From positions 1-64,000 of the forward strand of contig JAJYNP010000005.1 of NCBI GenBank assembly GCA_021786265.1: a stretch of 64,000 bases of DNA, written 5' to 3'. This DNA comes from Chloroflexota bacterium (GTDB lineage Bacteria; Chloroflexota; Limnocylindria; Limnocylindrales; CSP1-4). Shown here in pieces: positions 41,697-50,544 of this stretch (positions are counted from its first letter, which is position 1; each line of letters starts with the position of its first letter). The notes beneath the pieces are model-generated. The model saw only the letters and a program-made list of their open reading frames with translations. It was not told the DNA's origin and ran no database searches. Position numbers and translations under genes: made by a program.

Positions 41697-42548
41697 CTAC
41701 TCGTGCCGCCAGAGAACCGCGACGCCGTACGCGCCGGGCCCGACGTGGGGGCCGATCGACGCGCCGATGAACTGCGGCGTGAGCGTCGAACCGGGGATGC
41801 CCGTCGCGCGTGCGAGCTCGTCGCGGAACCCCTCGATGTCCTCCGTGTGCGGCGTGTGCAGGATCGCGATCCGCTCGACCGGGCGGGCGGTGATCAGCTC
41901 GATGATCCGCTGGCGCGCCTTCGACCTGGTGCGCGGCCGATCCACGATGTCCACGATCCCCTCGTTGATGGTCATGATCGGCTTCAGGGACAGCATCGCG
42001 CCGACGAGCGCACGGCCCCGGCCGATCCGTCCACCCCGCACCAGGTGTTCGAGCGTGTCGAGCACGAAGAGGAGCCGGCAGTCGGGGACCCGGCGCTCGA
42101 GCTCGGCGGCGATCTCCGCGGCCGAGGCCCCGCGATCAGCCATCTCGGCGCCCATCTGGGCCAGGATGCCCACGACCATGCTCGCGCCCCAGCTGTCGAT
42201 CACGTGGATCTCGCGGTCAGGCAGCGCGTCCCGCGCGATCTGCGCGCTCTTGAGGGTCGCCGAGAGCGTGCCGGCAACAGTGACGCACACGACCGCCTCC
42301 GCGCCGTCCCGGAAGCACTGCTCGAAGGTCACCTGGAACGTGCCCGAGCTGGCCGCCGCGGTCCGCGGAAACGGCGCGCCCGGCGCCGCGAACCGTTCCC
42401 AGAACTCCCGCGCCGACATGTCGACGGAGGCCCGGAACTCCTGCTCGCCGAAGATGGCGATCAACGGCACGAGGTGGATGCCTTCCGACGCCGCTGCGGC
42501 GGGATCGAGATCGGACGCGGTATCGGTGACGATCGCGACGCGGCGCAT
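41697..42548 (-). CDS. DegV family fatty-acid-binding protein
   Basis: A 283-residue two-domain protein. DegV relatives (FakB) hold a fatty acid for phosphorylation by FakA. Motifs: VAIVTDTASDLDPA at the N-terminus, ASSGTFQVTFEQC, VCVTVAGTLSATLKSAQIAR, VIDSWGASMVVG, LDTLEHLVRGGRIGRG and PQFIGASIGPHVGPGAYGVAV. The ATG at 42548 has GGAGGAG upstream. It lies behind the thiolase gene, with no fakA partner in the window. Confidence 0.93.
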   Translation of the reverse strand: MRRVAIVTDTASDLDPAAAASEGIHLVPLIAIFGEQEFRASVDMSAREFWERFAAPGAPFPRTAAASSGTFQVTFEQCFRDGAEAVVCVTVAGTLSATLKSAQIARDALPDREIHVIDSWGASMVVGILAQMGAEMADRGASAAEIAAELERRVPDCRLLFVLDTLEHLVRGGRIGRGRALVGAMLSLKPIMTINEGIVDIVDRPRTRSKARQRIIELITARPVERIAILHTPHTEDIEGFRDELARATGIPGSTLTPQFIGASIGPHVGPGAYGVAVLWRHE

Positions 42549-42598
42549 GCGCTCCTCCGGCGGGGAATACGCGCGGATGATACCGGCGGCGCGGTTCC

Positions 42599-43840
42599 TC
42601 AGACGCGCTCGAACGCCATGGCCACCGAGCCCCCGCCGCCCAGGCACAGGGTCGCCAGCCCGTAACGGCCGGCGCGCCGCCGGAGCTCGTGCAGCAGCGT
42701 CGCGACGATCCGTGCGCCGCTGGCGCCGATCGGGTGTCCCAGCGCGATCGCCCCGCCGTTGACGTTCACCTTCGACCAGTCGAAGCCCAGCTCGCGCCCG
42801 TCCGCCAGCACCTGGGCCGCGAACGCCTCGTTGATCTCGACCAGGTCGAACGCCCCGATCGGCAGCTCCACGCGGTCCAGCAGGCGCCGGACCCCGGCGA
42901 CCGGGGCGAGGAAGAGCCACTTCGGCTCGACCTCGGCCTGCGCGTAGCCCACGATCCGCGCCAGCGGGGTCAGCCCGTACCGCTCGACCGCCCGTTCGCT
43001 CGCGACCACGGTCGCGGCGGCGCCGTCGGTGATGCCCGGCGCATTCCCGGCCGTGACCGAACCCACACCGTCCGCCGCGGCGTCCTCCCCGGCCGGCAGG
43101 TCGAAGGCGGGTCGAAGCCGCGAGAGCGCCTCCAGGGTCGTGTCGCGCCGGGGCGCCTCGTCGGTCGTGAAGAGCACCTCCTCGCGGCCACGCCGGATCG
43201 GCACCGGGACGAGCTCCTCGTCGAAGCGCCCAGCGTCGATGGCGGCGATCGCCTTCCGGTGGCTCTCCAGCGCAAACCGGTCCTGGTCCTCGCGGCTGAC
43301 ACCCGAGTGCGCCGCCACACGCTCGGCGTGCGTCCCCATGTGGCACGCCTCGATCGAGCACCAGAGGCCGTCGGACACGGTGGCATCGAGGAGCTCGCCG
43401 GTCCCCAGGCGGTACCCGAAGCGCGCCTTCGGGAGCAGGTACGGCCCCTGGTTCATGCTCTCCATGCCGCCGGCCACCACCACCTCCGCGTCACCGGCGC
43501 GGATCTCGGCGGCCGCCAGCATGATCGACTTCAGGCCGGAACCGCAGACCCGGTTGATCGTGGTGGCGCTGGCGCCGTCCGGGAGGCCGGCCTTCAGGGC
43601 GGCCTGGCGCGCGGGCGCCTGTCCGGCACCGGCCTGGAGCACCTGCCCCATCAGCACCTCCTCGACCGACCCGGGAGGCACCCGCGCGCGCTCCACGGCG
43701 GCGCGGATGGCGATCCCGCCGAGGAGGGTGGCGGGGATGTCGGCGAGGCTGCCCGCGAACCTGCCGATCGGTGTGCGCGTGGCCGACACGACGAAGACAC
43801 GGCCGGACGGCCCGTCCGGCGAGAACGGCTGGCTGCCCAT
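42599..43840 (-). CDS. thlA: Acetyl-CoA C-acyltransferase (thiolase)
   Basis: A 413-residue thiolase that cleaves or forms 3-ketoacyl-CoA. The nucleophile Cys is in NRVCGSGLKS (about residue 97), GMESMNQGPYLLP follows, the catalytic His is in GHPIGASGAR and the second Cys in TLCLGGGGSVA (usually GGGQG). EINEAFAAQ is also present. Whether it works on acetoacetyl-CoA or longer chains cannot be told. Same strand as acyl-CoA and 3-hydroxyacyl-CoA dehydrogenases. Confidence 0.95.
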   Translation of the reverse strand: MGSQPFSPDGPSGRVFVVSATRTPIGRFAGSLADIPATLLGGIAIRAAVERARVPPGSVEEVLMGQVLQAGAGQAPARQAALKAGLPDGASATTINRVCGSGLKSIMLAAAEIRAGDAEVVVAGGMESMNQGPYLLPKARFGYRLGTGELLDATVSDGLWCSIEACHMGTHAERVAAHSGVSREDQDRFALESHRKAIAAIDAGRFDEELVPVPIRRGREEVLFTTDEAPRRDTTLEALSRLRPAFDLPAGEDAAADGVGSVTAGNAPGITDGAAATVVASERAVERYGLTPLARIVGYAQAEVEPKWLFLAPVAGVRRLLDRVELPIGAFDLVEINEAFAAQVLADGRELGFDWSKVNVNGGAIALGHPIGASGARIVATLLHELRRRAGRYGLATLCLGGGGSVAMAFERV

Positions 43841-43926
43841 CGGGGCATGCTAGCGCGTCCAGGGCGGCACGCTCGCCGCCTGCGGGGCGGGCACGGCGTC
43901 CGCCCGGCCCCGGGGAAGTCGGGGGC

Positions 43927-45099
43927 TCAGCCGCCCAGGCCGAGCCCCCGCAGCAACTGCTCGGCCACGATCAACCGATGGATCTGGTTGGTGCCCTCGT
44001 AGATCTGCGCGCCCTTCGCGTCGCGCAGGTAGCGCTCGACCGGGTTCTCGCGGCTGTATCCGGCCGCGCCGAAGAGCTGCACCGCATCGGTCGCCACGCG
44101 CATCGCCGCGTCCGACGCCGTCCACTTCGCGAGCGACGACGCCTCGGCGATCGGCTCGCCGCGGTCCTTCGCCTCGGCGGCGGCACGCGTCAACGCCCGG
44201 GCCGCGGCCACCTGCTGCGCCATCTCCGCGAGCATGAACCGCACGCCCTGCTGGTCCGTGAGCGGGCCACCGAACGCCTGCCGCTCGGCGCAGTACCGTG
44301 CCGCAGCTTCCAGCGCGGCCCGTGCGATGCCCGTGCAGGCGGCGGCGATCGAGATCCTCCCCTCGCCGAGCGAGGAAAGGGCGATCCGGTACCCTTCGCC
44401 CTCGCGGCCGAGCCGGTTGGCCGCCGGCACCTCGGCGCCGTGGAACACGAGCTCGGAGGCGGGGTTGGCCCGGATACCGAGCTTGCGCTCCTTGCGGCCG
44501 AACTCGAACCCCGGGGTGCCCTTCTCGACCAGGAAGGCGGTGATCGCGGAGGGCCCGGCCTCGGGATCGAGCGTGGCGAAGACCAGGTAGTGCTCGGCCT
44601 CGGGCGCGTTGCTGATCCAGATCTTGGTGCCGTCGAGCCGGTAGGCCGCGGGCGCGTCCGCCGGCCCGATCCGCGTCGCCCGGAGGCGTATGGCTGCCGC
44701 GTCGGACCCGGCGTTCGGCTCGGTCAGCGCGAAGGCGCCCATGCGCTCCCCGCGGAGCATCGGCGCGAGCCAGCGCTCGTGTTGTTCCGGGGTCCCCCAC
44801 CGGACCACGGGCGCCTGCGACAGGACGTGCACGCTGAGCGACACGGCCATGGCCATGTCGACGGCCCCCAGCTCCTCCATGACGAGCGTCCATGCCCGGT
44901 ACGCGAGGCCGCCGCCGCCGATCGTCTCCGGGAAGGGCGCCCCCGTCAGGCCGAGCCCGGCCATCGCGTCGAAGAGGCGCCGCTCATAGTGCTCCCGCTC
45001 GTCGCGTTCCGCCGCCCCGGGAGCGAGCTCTCCGGCCGCGAAGTCACGGACCGTGTCGCGGAGGAGCCGCTCCTCGTCGCTGAGCGCGCCGTCGAACAC
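43927..45099 (-). CDS. Acyl-CoA dehydrogenase
   Basis: A 390-residue FAD enzyme that oxidises acyl-CoA to 2-enoyl-CoA. Motifs: GLGLTGAPFPETIGGGGL, GAFALTEPNAGSDAAAIRL (FAD), WISNAPEAEHYLVFA, AERQAFGGPLTDQQGVRFMLAEM, and C-terminal LRDAKGAQIYEGTNQIHRLIVAE, whose Glu in YEGT is the catalytic base. Short-chain or branched-chain type fits best. Its end is 86 nt before the thiolase gene. Confidence 0.96.
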   Translation of the reverse strand: MFDGALSDEERLLRDTVRDFAAGELAPGAAERDEREHYERRLFDAMAGLGLTGAPFPETIGGGGLAYRAWTLVMEELGAVDMAMAVSLSVHVLSQAPVVRWGTPEQHERWLAPMLRGERMGAFALTEPNAGSDAAAIRLRATRIGPADAPAAYRLDGTKIWISNAPEAEHYLVFATLDPEAGPSAITAFLVEKGTPGFEFGRKERKLGIRANPASELVFHGAEVPAANRLGREGEGYRIALSSLGEGRISIAAACTGIARAALEAAARYCAERQAFGGPLTDQQGVRFMLAEMAQQVAAARALTRAAAEAKDRGEPIAEASSLAKWTASDAAMRVATDAVQLFGAAGYSRENPVERYLRDAKGAQIYEGTNQIHRLIVAEQLLRGLGLGG

Positions 45100-45117
45100 C
45101 CGGCCGCTCCTCTGCCG

Positions 45118-45993
45118 CTACGTCCTGGGCGGGCGCGGGTAGGTGTAGAAGCCGCGACCCGACTTCTGGCCGAGGTACCCCGCATCGACCAGCTGCCGGA
45201 GGATCGGCGGAGGCGCGAACTTCGGCTCGTGGAAGCCCGCGTACAGGACCTCCATGACGTGCAGGCAAACGTCGAGCCCGATGAAGTCGGCCAGCTCGAG
45301 CGGTCCCATCGGGTGGTTCAGTCCGAGGCGCACGCCGGCGTCGATGTCCTCCAGGGTGCCGAGCCCTTCCTCATAGGCACGCATAGCCTCGACCAGGTAC
45401 GGCATCAGGACCCGGTTCACCACGAAACCCGGCCGATCCTTGCTGACGATCACCTGCTTGCCCAGGTCGGCTGCCAGCCCACGGATATCCGCCTCCGCCT
45501 GCTCGGAGGTCTCGGCGCCGCGCACGAGCTCGATCAGGGGCATCACGGGCACGGGGCTGAAGAAGTGCATGCCGATGAACCGCGCCCGCCTGGCCGGTCG
45601 CACGGAGGCAGCCAGCCGGGTGATGCTGATCGAGCTGGTGTTCGAGGCGAGAATGGTGTGCTCCGGGGCACGCTGGTCGAGCTCCGCGAACAGCGACCGC
45701 TTGACCGCTTCGTCCTCGAAGACGGCCTCCACGGCCAGGTCGCACTGCGCGACCGCTCCGCCGAGGGCGTCGGCGATGCGGATCCGCGCCAGCGCCGCCT
45801 GGCGCCCCTGCGCGGTCATCCGCTCCTTCTGGACCGCCCGCTCGAGGTTCCCCGCGATCCGTGCCAGGCCCGCCTCCGACCGGGCCCGGTCGGGCTCGAA
45901 GAGAAAGACGTCGTGACCGGCGACCGCGCAGACCTGGGCGATGCCGTGCCCCATCAGCCCCGCGCCGCAGACGAGGACCGTCCTGATGCTCAT
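45118..45993 (-). CDS. hbd: 3-hydroxyacyl-CoA (3-hydroxybutyryl-CoA) dehydrogenase
   Basis: A 291-residue NAD(P)-dependent enzyme. N-terminal Rossmann motif VLVCGAGLMGHGIAQVCAVAGHDVFLF; EAVFEDEAVKRSLF; catalytic His/Glu region GMHFFSPVPVMPLIELVRG; GFVVNRVLMPYLVEA; and RLGLNHPMGPLELADFIGLD. Length matches single-domain Hbd enzymes. Ends 18 nt before the acyl-CoA dehydrogenase, so the two are co-transcribed. Confidence 0.96.
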   Translation of the reverse strand: MSIRTVLVCGAGLMGHGIAQVCAVAGHDVFLFEPDRARSEAGLARIAGNLERAVQKERMTAQGRQAALARIRIADALGGAVAQCDLAVEAVFEDEAVKRSLFAELDQRAPEHTILASNTSSISITRLAASVRPARRARFIGMHFFSPVPVMPLIELVRGAETSEQAEADIRGLAADLGKQVIVSKDRPGFVVNRVLMPYLVEAMRAYEEGLGTLEDIDAGVRLGLNHPMGPLELADFIGLDVCLHVMEVLYAGFHEPKFAPPPILRQLVDAGYLGQKSGRGFYTYPRPPRT

Positions 45994-46028
45994 GGACTCG
46001 AAGGGTACTGCACGCGCGATGGCCCCCG

Positions 46029-47102
46029 TCAGGTCGGTCCGACGCCCTGCGCGGACCGGCCGGCCGTCTCCCCGAGCCGGTCCTGCTCGCCGCGCAGCCG
46101 ATCCCGCTCGCCCTCCAGCCGCTCCATGAGCCGATCGGCGGCCGCGTACGGGTCGATCTCGTGGCCCGCGATCGAGCGCAGGATCGCGACCAGCTCCGCC
46201 GCGTGGCCGGGAGCGTGCAGCCGGGCCCGCAGCCGCTCGGCCAGGACGGCGTCGAGCTGAGCGGCGGCGCGGGCGATCCTCGCCGACTGGAGCGCCGCGG
46301 GCTCCCGCTCGCCGGCCCGCCGATCGAGCGCCTCGAGAAGCTCCGGGATCCCCTCCCCCGTCGGCGCGGTCACCAGCAGCACCTGGGGCCGCTTCGGCCG
46401 GCGGCGGCCGCGGGCCTCGGCGCGGTGGATTGCCTCCGCCTCGTCGCTCGCCCCGATCGTCAGCATGGCCCGGAGCTGGGCTGCGGTTCGCTGCGCGCCG
46501 GGGCGATCGCCCTTGGTCACCACCACGATGTCGGCCACCTCGAGCAGGCCGGCCTTGATCGCCTGCACCTCGTCGCCCATCTCCGGCGCTTCCACCACGA
46601 GGGTCGTATCGGCGATCGATGCGACCTCGACCTCGCTCTGTCCGGCCCCGACGGTCTCGAGGAAGACGACCGGGAACCCCGCGGCGTCGAGCGCGACGGC
46701 GGCGTCGACCGAGGCGGCGGCGAGCCCTCCCGCGTGCCCGCGGGAGGCCATCGACCGGATGAAGACATCCCGGTCGCCCGCATGCTCCTGCATGCGGATC
46801 CGGTCACCCAGGATGGCGCCGCCGGTGATGGGGCTCGACGGGTCGATCGCGAGCACGGCGGCCGGTCGTCCCGACGCACGAACGGCCCGGACGAGCGACG
46901 CGACCAGCGTGCTCTTGCCGGCCCCCGGTGCCCCGGTCACGCCCACGAGATGCGCGCCCCCGGTCCGCGGGTAGAGGATCCGCAGGGCGGCCTCGGCGAC
47001 GCGCGTCCGATCCTCGATCTCCGTGAGGAGGCGGGCCAGGCTCCGGCGGTCACCCGCCCGCGCACGTTCCGCCAGCTCGGTGCCGCGGGCGGCCGCGGTC
47101 AC
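46029..47102 (-). CDS. meaB: Methylmalonyl-CoA mutase-associated GTPase MeaB
   Basis: A 357-residue P-loop GTPase that guards B12 loading and protects methylmalonyl-CoA mutase. G1: VTGAPGAGKSTLVASLVRA; AIDPSSPITGGAILGDRIRM; the switch region DVFIRSMASRGHAGGLA; FLETVGAGQSEVEVA; and G4 VVTKGDRPG (variant of NKxD). It is followed by hbd and preceded by the B12-binding mutase subunit. GTG start at 47102. Confidence 0.95.
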   Translation of the reverse strand: MTAAARGTELAERARAGDRRSLARLLTEIEDRTRVAEAALRILYPRTGGAHLVGVTGAPGAGKSTLVASLVRAVRASGRPAAVLAIDPSSPITGGAILGDRIRMQEHAGDRDVFIRSMASRGHAGGLAAASVDAAVALDAAGFPVVFLETVGAGQSEVEVASIADTTLVVEAPEMGDEVQAIKAGLLEVADIVVVTKGDRPGAQRTAAQLRAMLTIGASDEAEAIHRAEARGRRRPKRPQVLLVTAPTGEGIPELLEALDRRAGEREPAALQSARIARAAAQLDAVLAERLRARLHAPGHAAELVAILRSIAGHEIDPYAAADRLMERLEGERDRLRGEQDRLGETAGRSAQGVGPT

Positions 47103-47160
47103 GTGGCGAGCGTCTTGCGCGCGGCCCCCGCCGCGAGGCCGCGGCGGGGCCCCTGTGCCA

Positions 47161-47571
47161 TCACGCCGCGTCGCGCGGGCGGACGTTCGCGCGCAGGTAC
47201 TCCGCGACCTCGCCGATCGTGGTTCCGGGCCCGAACACGCGCCGCACCCCGGCCTCGCCCAGCGCGGGAATGTCGTCGTCGGGGATGATCCCGCCGGCGG
47301 TCACCAGGACGTCACCGAGCCCTTCCTCGCGCAGCGCCCGGCAGATCTTGGGCAGCAGAGTCATGTGCGCGCCGGAGAGGATCGACAGCCCGACCACGTC
47401 GACGTCCTCCTGGAGCGCGGTCGAGGCGATCATCTCGGGCGTCTGCCGGAGCCCGGTGTACACGACCTCGAACCCCTCGTCCCGCAGCCCGCGAGCCAGC
47501 ACTTTCGCGCCGCGGTCGTGGCCGTCCAGGCCGGGCTTCGCGATGAGGACCTTGATGGGGCGCTCGGTCAT
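47161..47571 (-). CDS. mcmA2: Methylmalonyl-CoA mutase, B12-binding subunit
   Basis: A 136-residue cobalamin-binding domain, starting at ATG 47571 ([23 protein letters not shown]). The DxHxxG motif (LDGHDRG) supplies the cobalt-ligand His; [13 protein letters not shown] and [13 protein letters not shown] complete the flavodoxin-like fold. It is a free small subunit, as in archaeal and some bacterial two-part mutases. The catalytic partner is not in the window. meaB follows 58 nt downstream. Confidence 0.93.
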   Translation of the reverse strand: MTERPIKVLIAKPGLDGHDRGAKVLARGLRDEGFEVVYTGLRQTPEMIASTALQEDVDVVGLSILSGAHMTLLPKICRALREEGLGDVLVTAGGIIPDDDIPALGEAGVRRVFGPGTTIGEVAEYLRANVRPRDAA

Positions 47572-47703
47572 CGTCGGGCGGACTGTCGCCTGTTCATCGC
47601 CGCGCATCATACGTCGGGCGGGGAGACACGCGGCCGGGCCCGCGGCGGACGGCGCCGGCCAGGCGACCGCGCATGCGGCCGCATGCGACCGCGGAGCCTG
47701 CCG

Positions 47704-48480
47704 TCACTCCCCCGGCGGGCGGCGCTCGAGGTGGGAGAAGAACTCCGCCCGCGTGCGGTCGCGCCGCCGGAAGACGCCGAGCACCGCGCTGGTCGTCATG
47801 ACCGTCCCGCTCTTCTTGACCCCCCGCATCACCGCGCACAGGTGGGTGGCCTCCAGGACCACGCCGACGCCCATCGGATCGAGCGTCTCCATCAGGAAGT
47901 TGGCGATCTGCTGGGTCATGCGCTCCTGCACCTGGAGTCGTCGCGCGTACATCTCGACGATCCTCGGGATCTTGGAGAGTCCGATCACGCGCCCCTTCGG
48001 GATGTACGCGACCGCGGCGTTCCCGAAGAACGGGAGCAGGTGGTGCTCGCAGAGGCTGTAGAAGGGGATGTCCCTGACGACCACCATCTCGCTGTAGTCG
48101 ACGTCGAAGATGGCGTTGTTGACCAGCCGCGCGGGGTCGACGTGGTAGCCGGCCGTCAGCTCCGCGTACATCCGGTGGACGCGCCGGGGCGTGGCCGCGA
48201 GCCCCGGGCGATCAGGGTCCTCGCCGATCTCGGTCAGGATCTGCCGGACCGCCGCCTCGACCGCGAACGCGTCGCCCTCCAGCCGGGGCGCCTGCCCATC
48301 CGGTCCGGCCGGCCGACCCTCGATGATCTCGGCCGGGGTCGGCTCGCCCAGCTCGATGGGCTCGGCCCCGTCCTCGCCGATCTCGGTCTCGATCTCGGTG
48401 ACAAGGGCGCGGACGTGCTCGGGCAGCCGTTCCACGAGATCAGCGACCGCCGGTCTCCGGTGGCGACGACGCGTCGTCAT
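47704..48480 (-). CDS. folE: GTP cyclohydrolase I
   Basis: Converts GTP to 7,8-dihydroneopterin triphosphate for folate. The core (from about residue 70) has [21 protein letters not shown], the zinc ligand region [38 protein letters not shown] and [13 protein letters not shown]. An unusual N-terminal extension of about 70 residues is acidic and Pro-rich. From ATG 48480 the gene overlaps the TatA-like gene by 41 bp; GTG 48435, 5 nt past that gene's stop, is a plausible shorter start. Confidence 0.93.
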   Translation of the reverse strand: MTTRRRHRRPAVADLVERLPEHVRALVTEIETEIGEDGAEPIELGEPTPAEIIEGRPAGPDGQAPRLEGDAFAVEAAVRQILTEIGEDPDRPGLAATPRRVHRMYAELTAGYHVDPARLVNNAIFDVDYSEMVVVRDIPFYSLCEHHLLPFFGNAAVAYIPKGRVIGLSKIPRIVEMYARRLQVQERMTQQIANFLMETLDPMGVGVVLEATHLCAVMRGVKKSGTVMTTSAVLGVFRRRDRTRAEFFSHLERRPPGE

Positions 48481-48625
48481 CGGCGTGGTCGCCGTCGCGT
48501 CGTGCCTCTCGGCGGACCGCCCGTACGCCCTCGCCGAACATCCTGCCCAGCTGGGGCAGCGTCTTTGGACCGCGCCACACGAAGACCGCGATCAGGATCA
48601 CCACGAGCAGAAGACCGATGTCCAC
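48440..48625 (-). CDS. tatA: TatA-like twin-arginine translocase subunit
   Basis: A 61-residue protein with the TatA/E layout: one short N-terminal membrane helix ([13 protein letters not shown]), a hinge [17 protein letters not shown] that matches the family's FGPKKLPELGRxxGxxxR pattern, an amphipathic helix and a charged acidic tail. Expected to form part of the folded-protein export pore. No tatC is nearby. Overlaps the folE start. Confidence 0.82.
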   Translation of the reverse strand: MDIGLLLVVILIAVFVWRGPKTLPQLGRMFGEGVRAVRREARRDGDHADDDASSPPETGGR

Positions 48626-48672
48626 GGCGACATGGTACGACGGGCGCGGGCCGCGGCACTGCGCGGCAGGCG

Positions 48673-49383
48673 TCAGCGGGCCTGGAGCAGCGCCCCGTAG
48701 GTCTCGGGTCGCCGGCCGCGCAGGTAGGAGCCGAAGCCACCCGAAGCCTCGACCGCGGCGTCGCGCAGCTCGGCGACGGCCAGGCGCGGGCGGAGGTACC
48801 CGGCGGCCACGACCGACCCGTCCGGCGCCGCGATGCCACTCTCGCCGAAGAAGACCACGTCCGGGCGGCGGTCCGCGGTGTTCGCGAGCGCCACGTACAC
48901 GTTGTTCTCGATCGCACGGCCGACGAGGTTGGCGGCCTGCTGCGCCCGGAACGGTTCCATGTCGGCCGAGGAAACGGCGATCACCTGCGCCCCACCGAGC
49001 GCCAGGAGACGGGGCACCTCCGGGTATTCGAGGTCCATGCAGATACAGGCGCCGACCCGGACGGCCGGTCCCATGCTCCGGAGCTGCAGGTCGAACACCG
49101 GGTACGCGTCCCCGGCCGCGAACGCCGAGGGCTCCTCGCCGTACAGGTGCGTCTTCCGGTACACGCCCGCGACCCGGCCGCCCCGGTCGACCAGCAGCGC
49201 GCTGTTCCAGGGGCGGCGCGCCTCACCGGGGTTCGACTCGATGAACCCCGCCACGATGCCGACGCCGTACCGGCCGGCCAGTGCGGCGAGGGCCCGCGGT
49301 CCCCCGCCGTCCACGGTCTCGGCGCTGGTTGCCGGGTGGGGTCCCAGCGCGTACCCGTGGAGGAAGCACTCCGGGAAGACCAC
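48673..49383 (-). CDS. Nitrilase/carbon-nitrogen hydrolase, no usable start for its true N-terminus
   Basis: Nitrilase-superfamily amidase. Visible triad: Glu in VVFPECF, Lys in YRKTHLY and Cys in GACICMDLEYPEV. From GTG 49383 it would be 236 residues and would lack the first strand. The same frame continues upstream to 49527 with perfect family sequence (LRVGVAQLAPRVGDTSANL) but no ATG, GTG or TTG. The expected GTG (49526) overlapping the preceding stop is one base out of frame. This suggests an indel or a genuine frameshift. Substrate unknown. Confidence 0.75.
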   Translation of the reverse strand: MVFPECFLHGYALGPHPATSAETVDGGGPRALAALAGRYGVGIVAGFIESNPGEARRPWNSALLVDRGGRVAGVYRKTHLYGEEPSAFAAGDAYPVFDLQLRSMGPAVRVGACICMDLEYPEVPRLLALGGAQVIAVSSADMEPFRAQQAANLVGRAIENNVYVALANTADRRPDVVFFGESGIAAPDGSVVAAGYLRPRLAVAELRDAAVEASGGFGSYLRGRRPETYGALLQAR

Positions 49384-49522
49384 CAGGTCCAGGGCACGCG
49401 ACGCCGCACGGCGGAGGACCCGTCCCGCCAGGCGGAGGTTCGCGCTCGTGTCGCCGACTCGCGGCGCGAGCTGGGCGACACCGACTCGGAGGCCGTCGAG
49501 ACTGGCGGGCGCCGTCCGGGCG

Positions 49523-50332
49523 TCACTCCCGCCCGTGGCCGACCTCCTCGGGCTCCTCGTACCACCTGACCTTGTCGCCCACCCCGGCCCGGATCTTCCA
49601 CCTCGCCGACTTCCGACCCGCGTCGATCGCGACCCGGAGCGCGGCGAGCTGATGGAGCACGTCGTGGTGATGCGGGCGCCCGAAATCGAGCTCGGCCGGC
49701 CGCAGGTCGACCCGGACGAAGTCCTCCAGCCTGGCGATGTTCCCGGTGACCGTCCGCCACCAGCCCCAGTCGTTCGAGGTGAGCTCGACGATCCGCGGCA
49801 CGTTGATGGTGTCCCGGTCGTGCTCGCCCAGCGGGTACTCCGCGAGCAGGGCGAGCGCGTCGATCACGTCCTTGCGGTTGATCTGCACGATCTGCAGCTT
49901 GGAGAGGAGCAGCTCCGTGAGCGGCAGCGTGGGCCGGTCCACCTCCAGCCGCGGGCCGAACTCGATCCGGTGGCACATCTCCAGCCGGTCGACCAGCACG
50001 TCCACCGGCCGGTCGTGCGCCGGGTCGACGAAGTACAGCTGCTTGTGCCCGTACAGCGCGTTGTACTGCCGGTCGCCCACGTAGCCCTCGCGGCCCAGGA
50101 GCTCGGAGACGCCCTTGCGGTCGCGGCTCCTCGTCGCGAGGTCGATGTCACGGCGCGCCCGGCCGACGCGTGCGGTCCAGTCGGCGGCCCTCGCGTGGAA
50201 CGCCAGGCCCCCCATCAGGCGGACCACCAGGCCGCTGCGCTCGCAGAGCTCCACGATCCGCATGGCCTCGTCGAGCGGGTCGTCGAGCGTGCGCACCTGG
50301 CCCGCCGAGATCGGTTCGCCGGCGGCCGTCAT
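49523..50332 (-). CDS. Nucleotidyltransferase-fold protein
   Basis: A 269-residue protein with the minimal nucleotidyltransferase signature: RLMGGLAFHARAADW (Gly-Gly turn) then ARRDIDLATR (DxD metal site), as in AbiEii/MNT-type proteins. FVDPAHDRPVDVLVD supplies the third carboxylate. The C-terminal half is helical and ends acidic. There is no antitoxin-like partner beside it. The stop overlaps the expected start of the nitrilase gene. Direct repeats lie at its start. Confidence 0.65.
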   Translation of the reverse strand: MTAAGEPISAGQVRTLDDPLDEAMRIVELCERSGLVVRLMGGLAFHARAADWTARVGRARRDIDLATRSRDRKGVSELLGREGYVGDRQYNALYGHKQLYFVDPAHDRPVDVLVDRLEMCHRIEFGPRLEVDRPTLPLTELLLSKLQIVQINRKDVIDALALLAEYPLGEHDRDTINVPRIVELTSNDWGWWRTVTGNIARLEDFVRVDLRPAELDFGRPHHHDVLHQLAALRVAIDAGRKSARWKIRAGVGDKVRWYEEPEEVGHGRE

Positions 50333-50425
50333 GCGAAATACGCGGTCATCGGGGGTCTGTCATGCGAATTGCGTCACCCGGGGGACGGTTCTGCGAGGTG
50401 GCACGGTGGCGGCGAGTATACTCGC
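50329..50425. promoter_or_regulatory. Direct repeats and a 14-bp palindrome between divergent genes
   Basis: Two imperfect copies of about 28 bp (GTCATGCGAAATACGCGGTC... from 50329 and GTCATGCGAATTGCGTCACC... from 50360) share GTCATGCGAA and a G-rich end; the first covers the nucleotidyltransferase start codon. About 40 nt further is the perfect palindrome GCGAGTATACTCGC (50412-50425), whose TATACT could serve as a -10 on either strand. A shared operator region for the permease unit and the divergent gene is likely. Confidence 0.5.
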
Positions 50426-50544
50426 GCCGCGTCCCGGGCCCCGGGCGTGCGCCAGCGCCCGCGCGGGCGACGGCGATGGGTCACGGCGACCGCGGCGGGG
50501 TCACCGTCGGCGGTCGCAGAGCCGAAGAGGAGGCCCTGCGTCCC

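Noticed and set aside
49523..50332. Toxin-antitoxin interpretation of the nucleotidyltransferase-like gene
   Set aside because: The GG...DxD signature fits AbiEii/MNT proteins, but no antitoxin-sized partner lies beside it.
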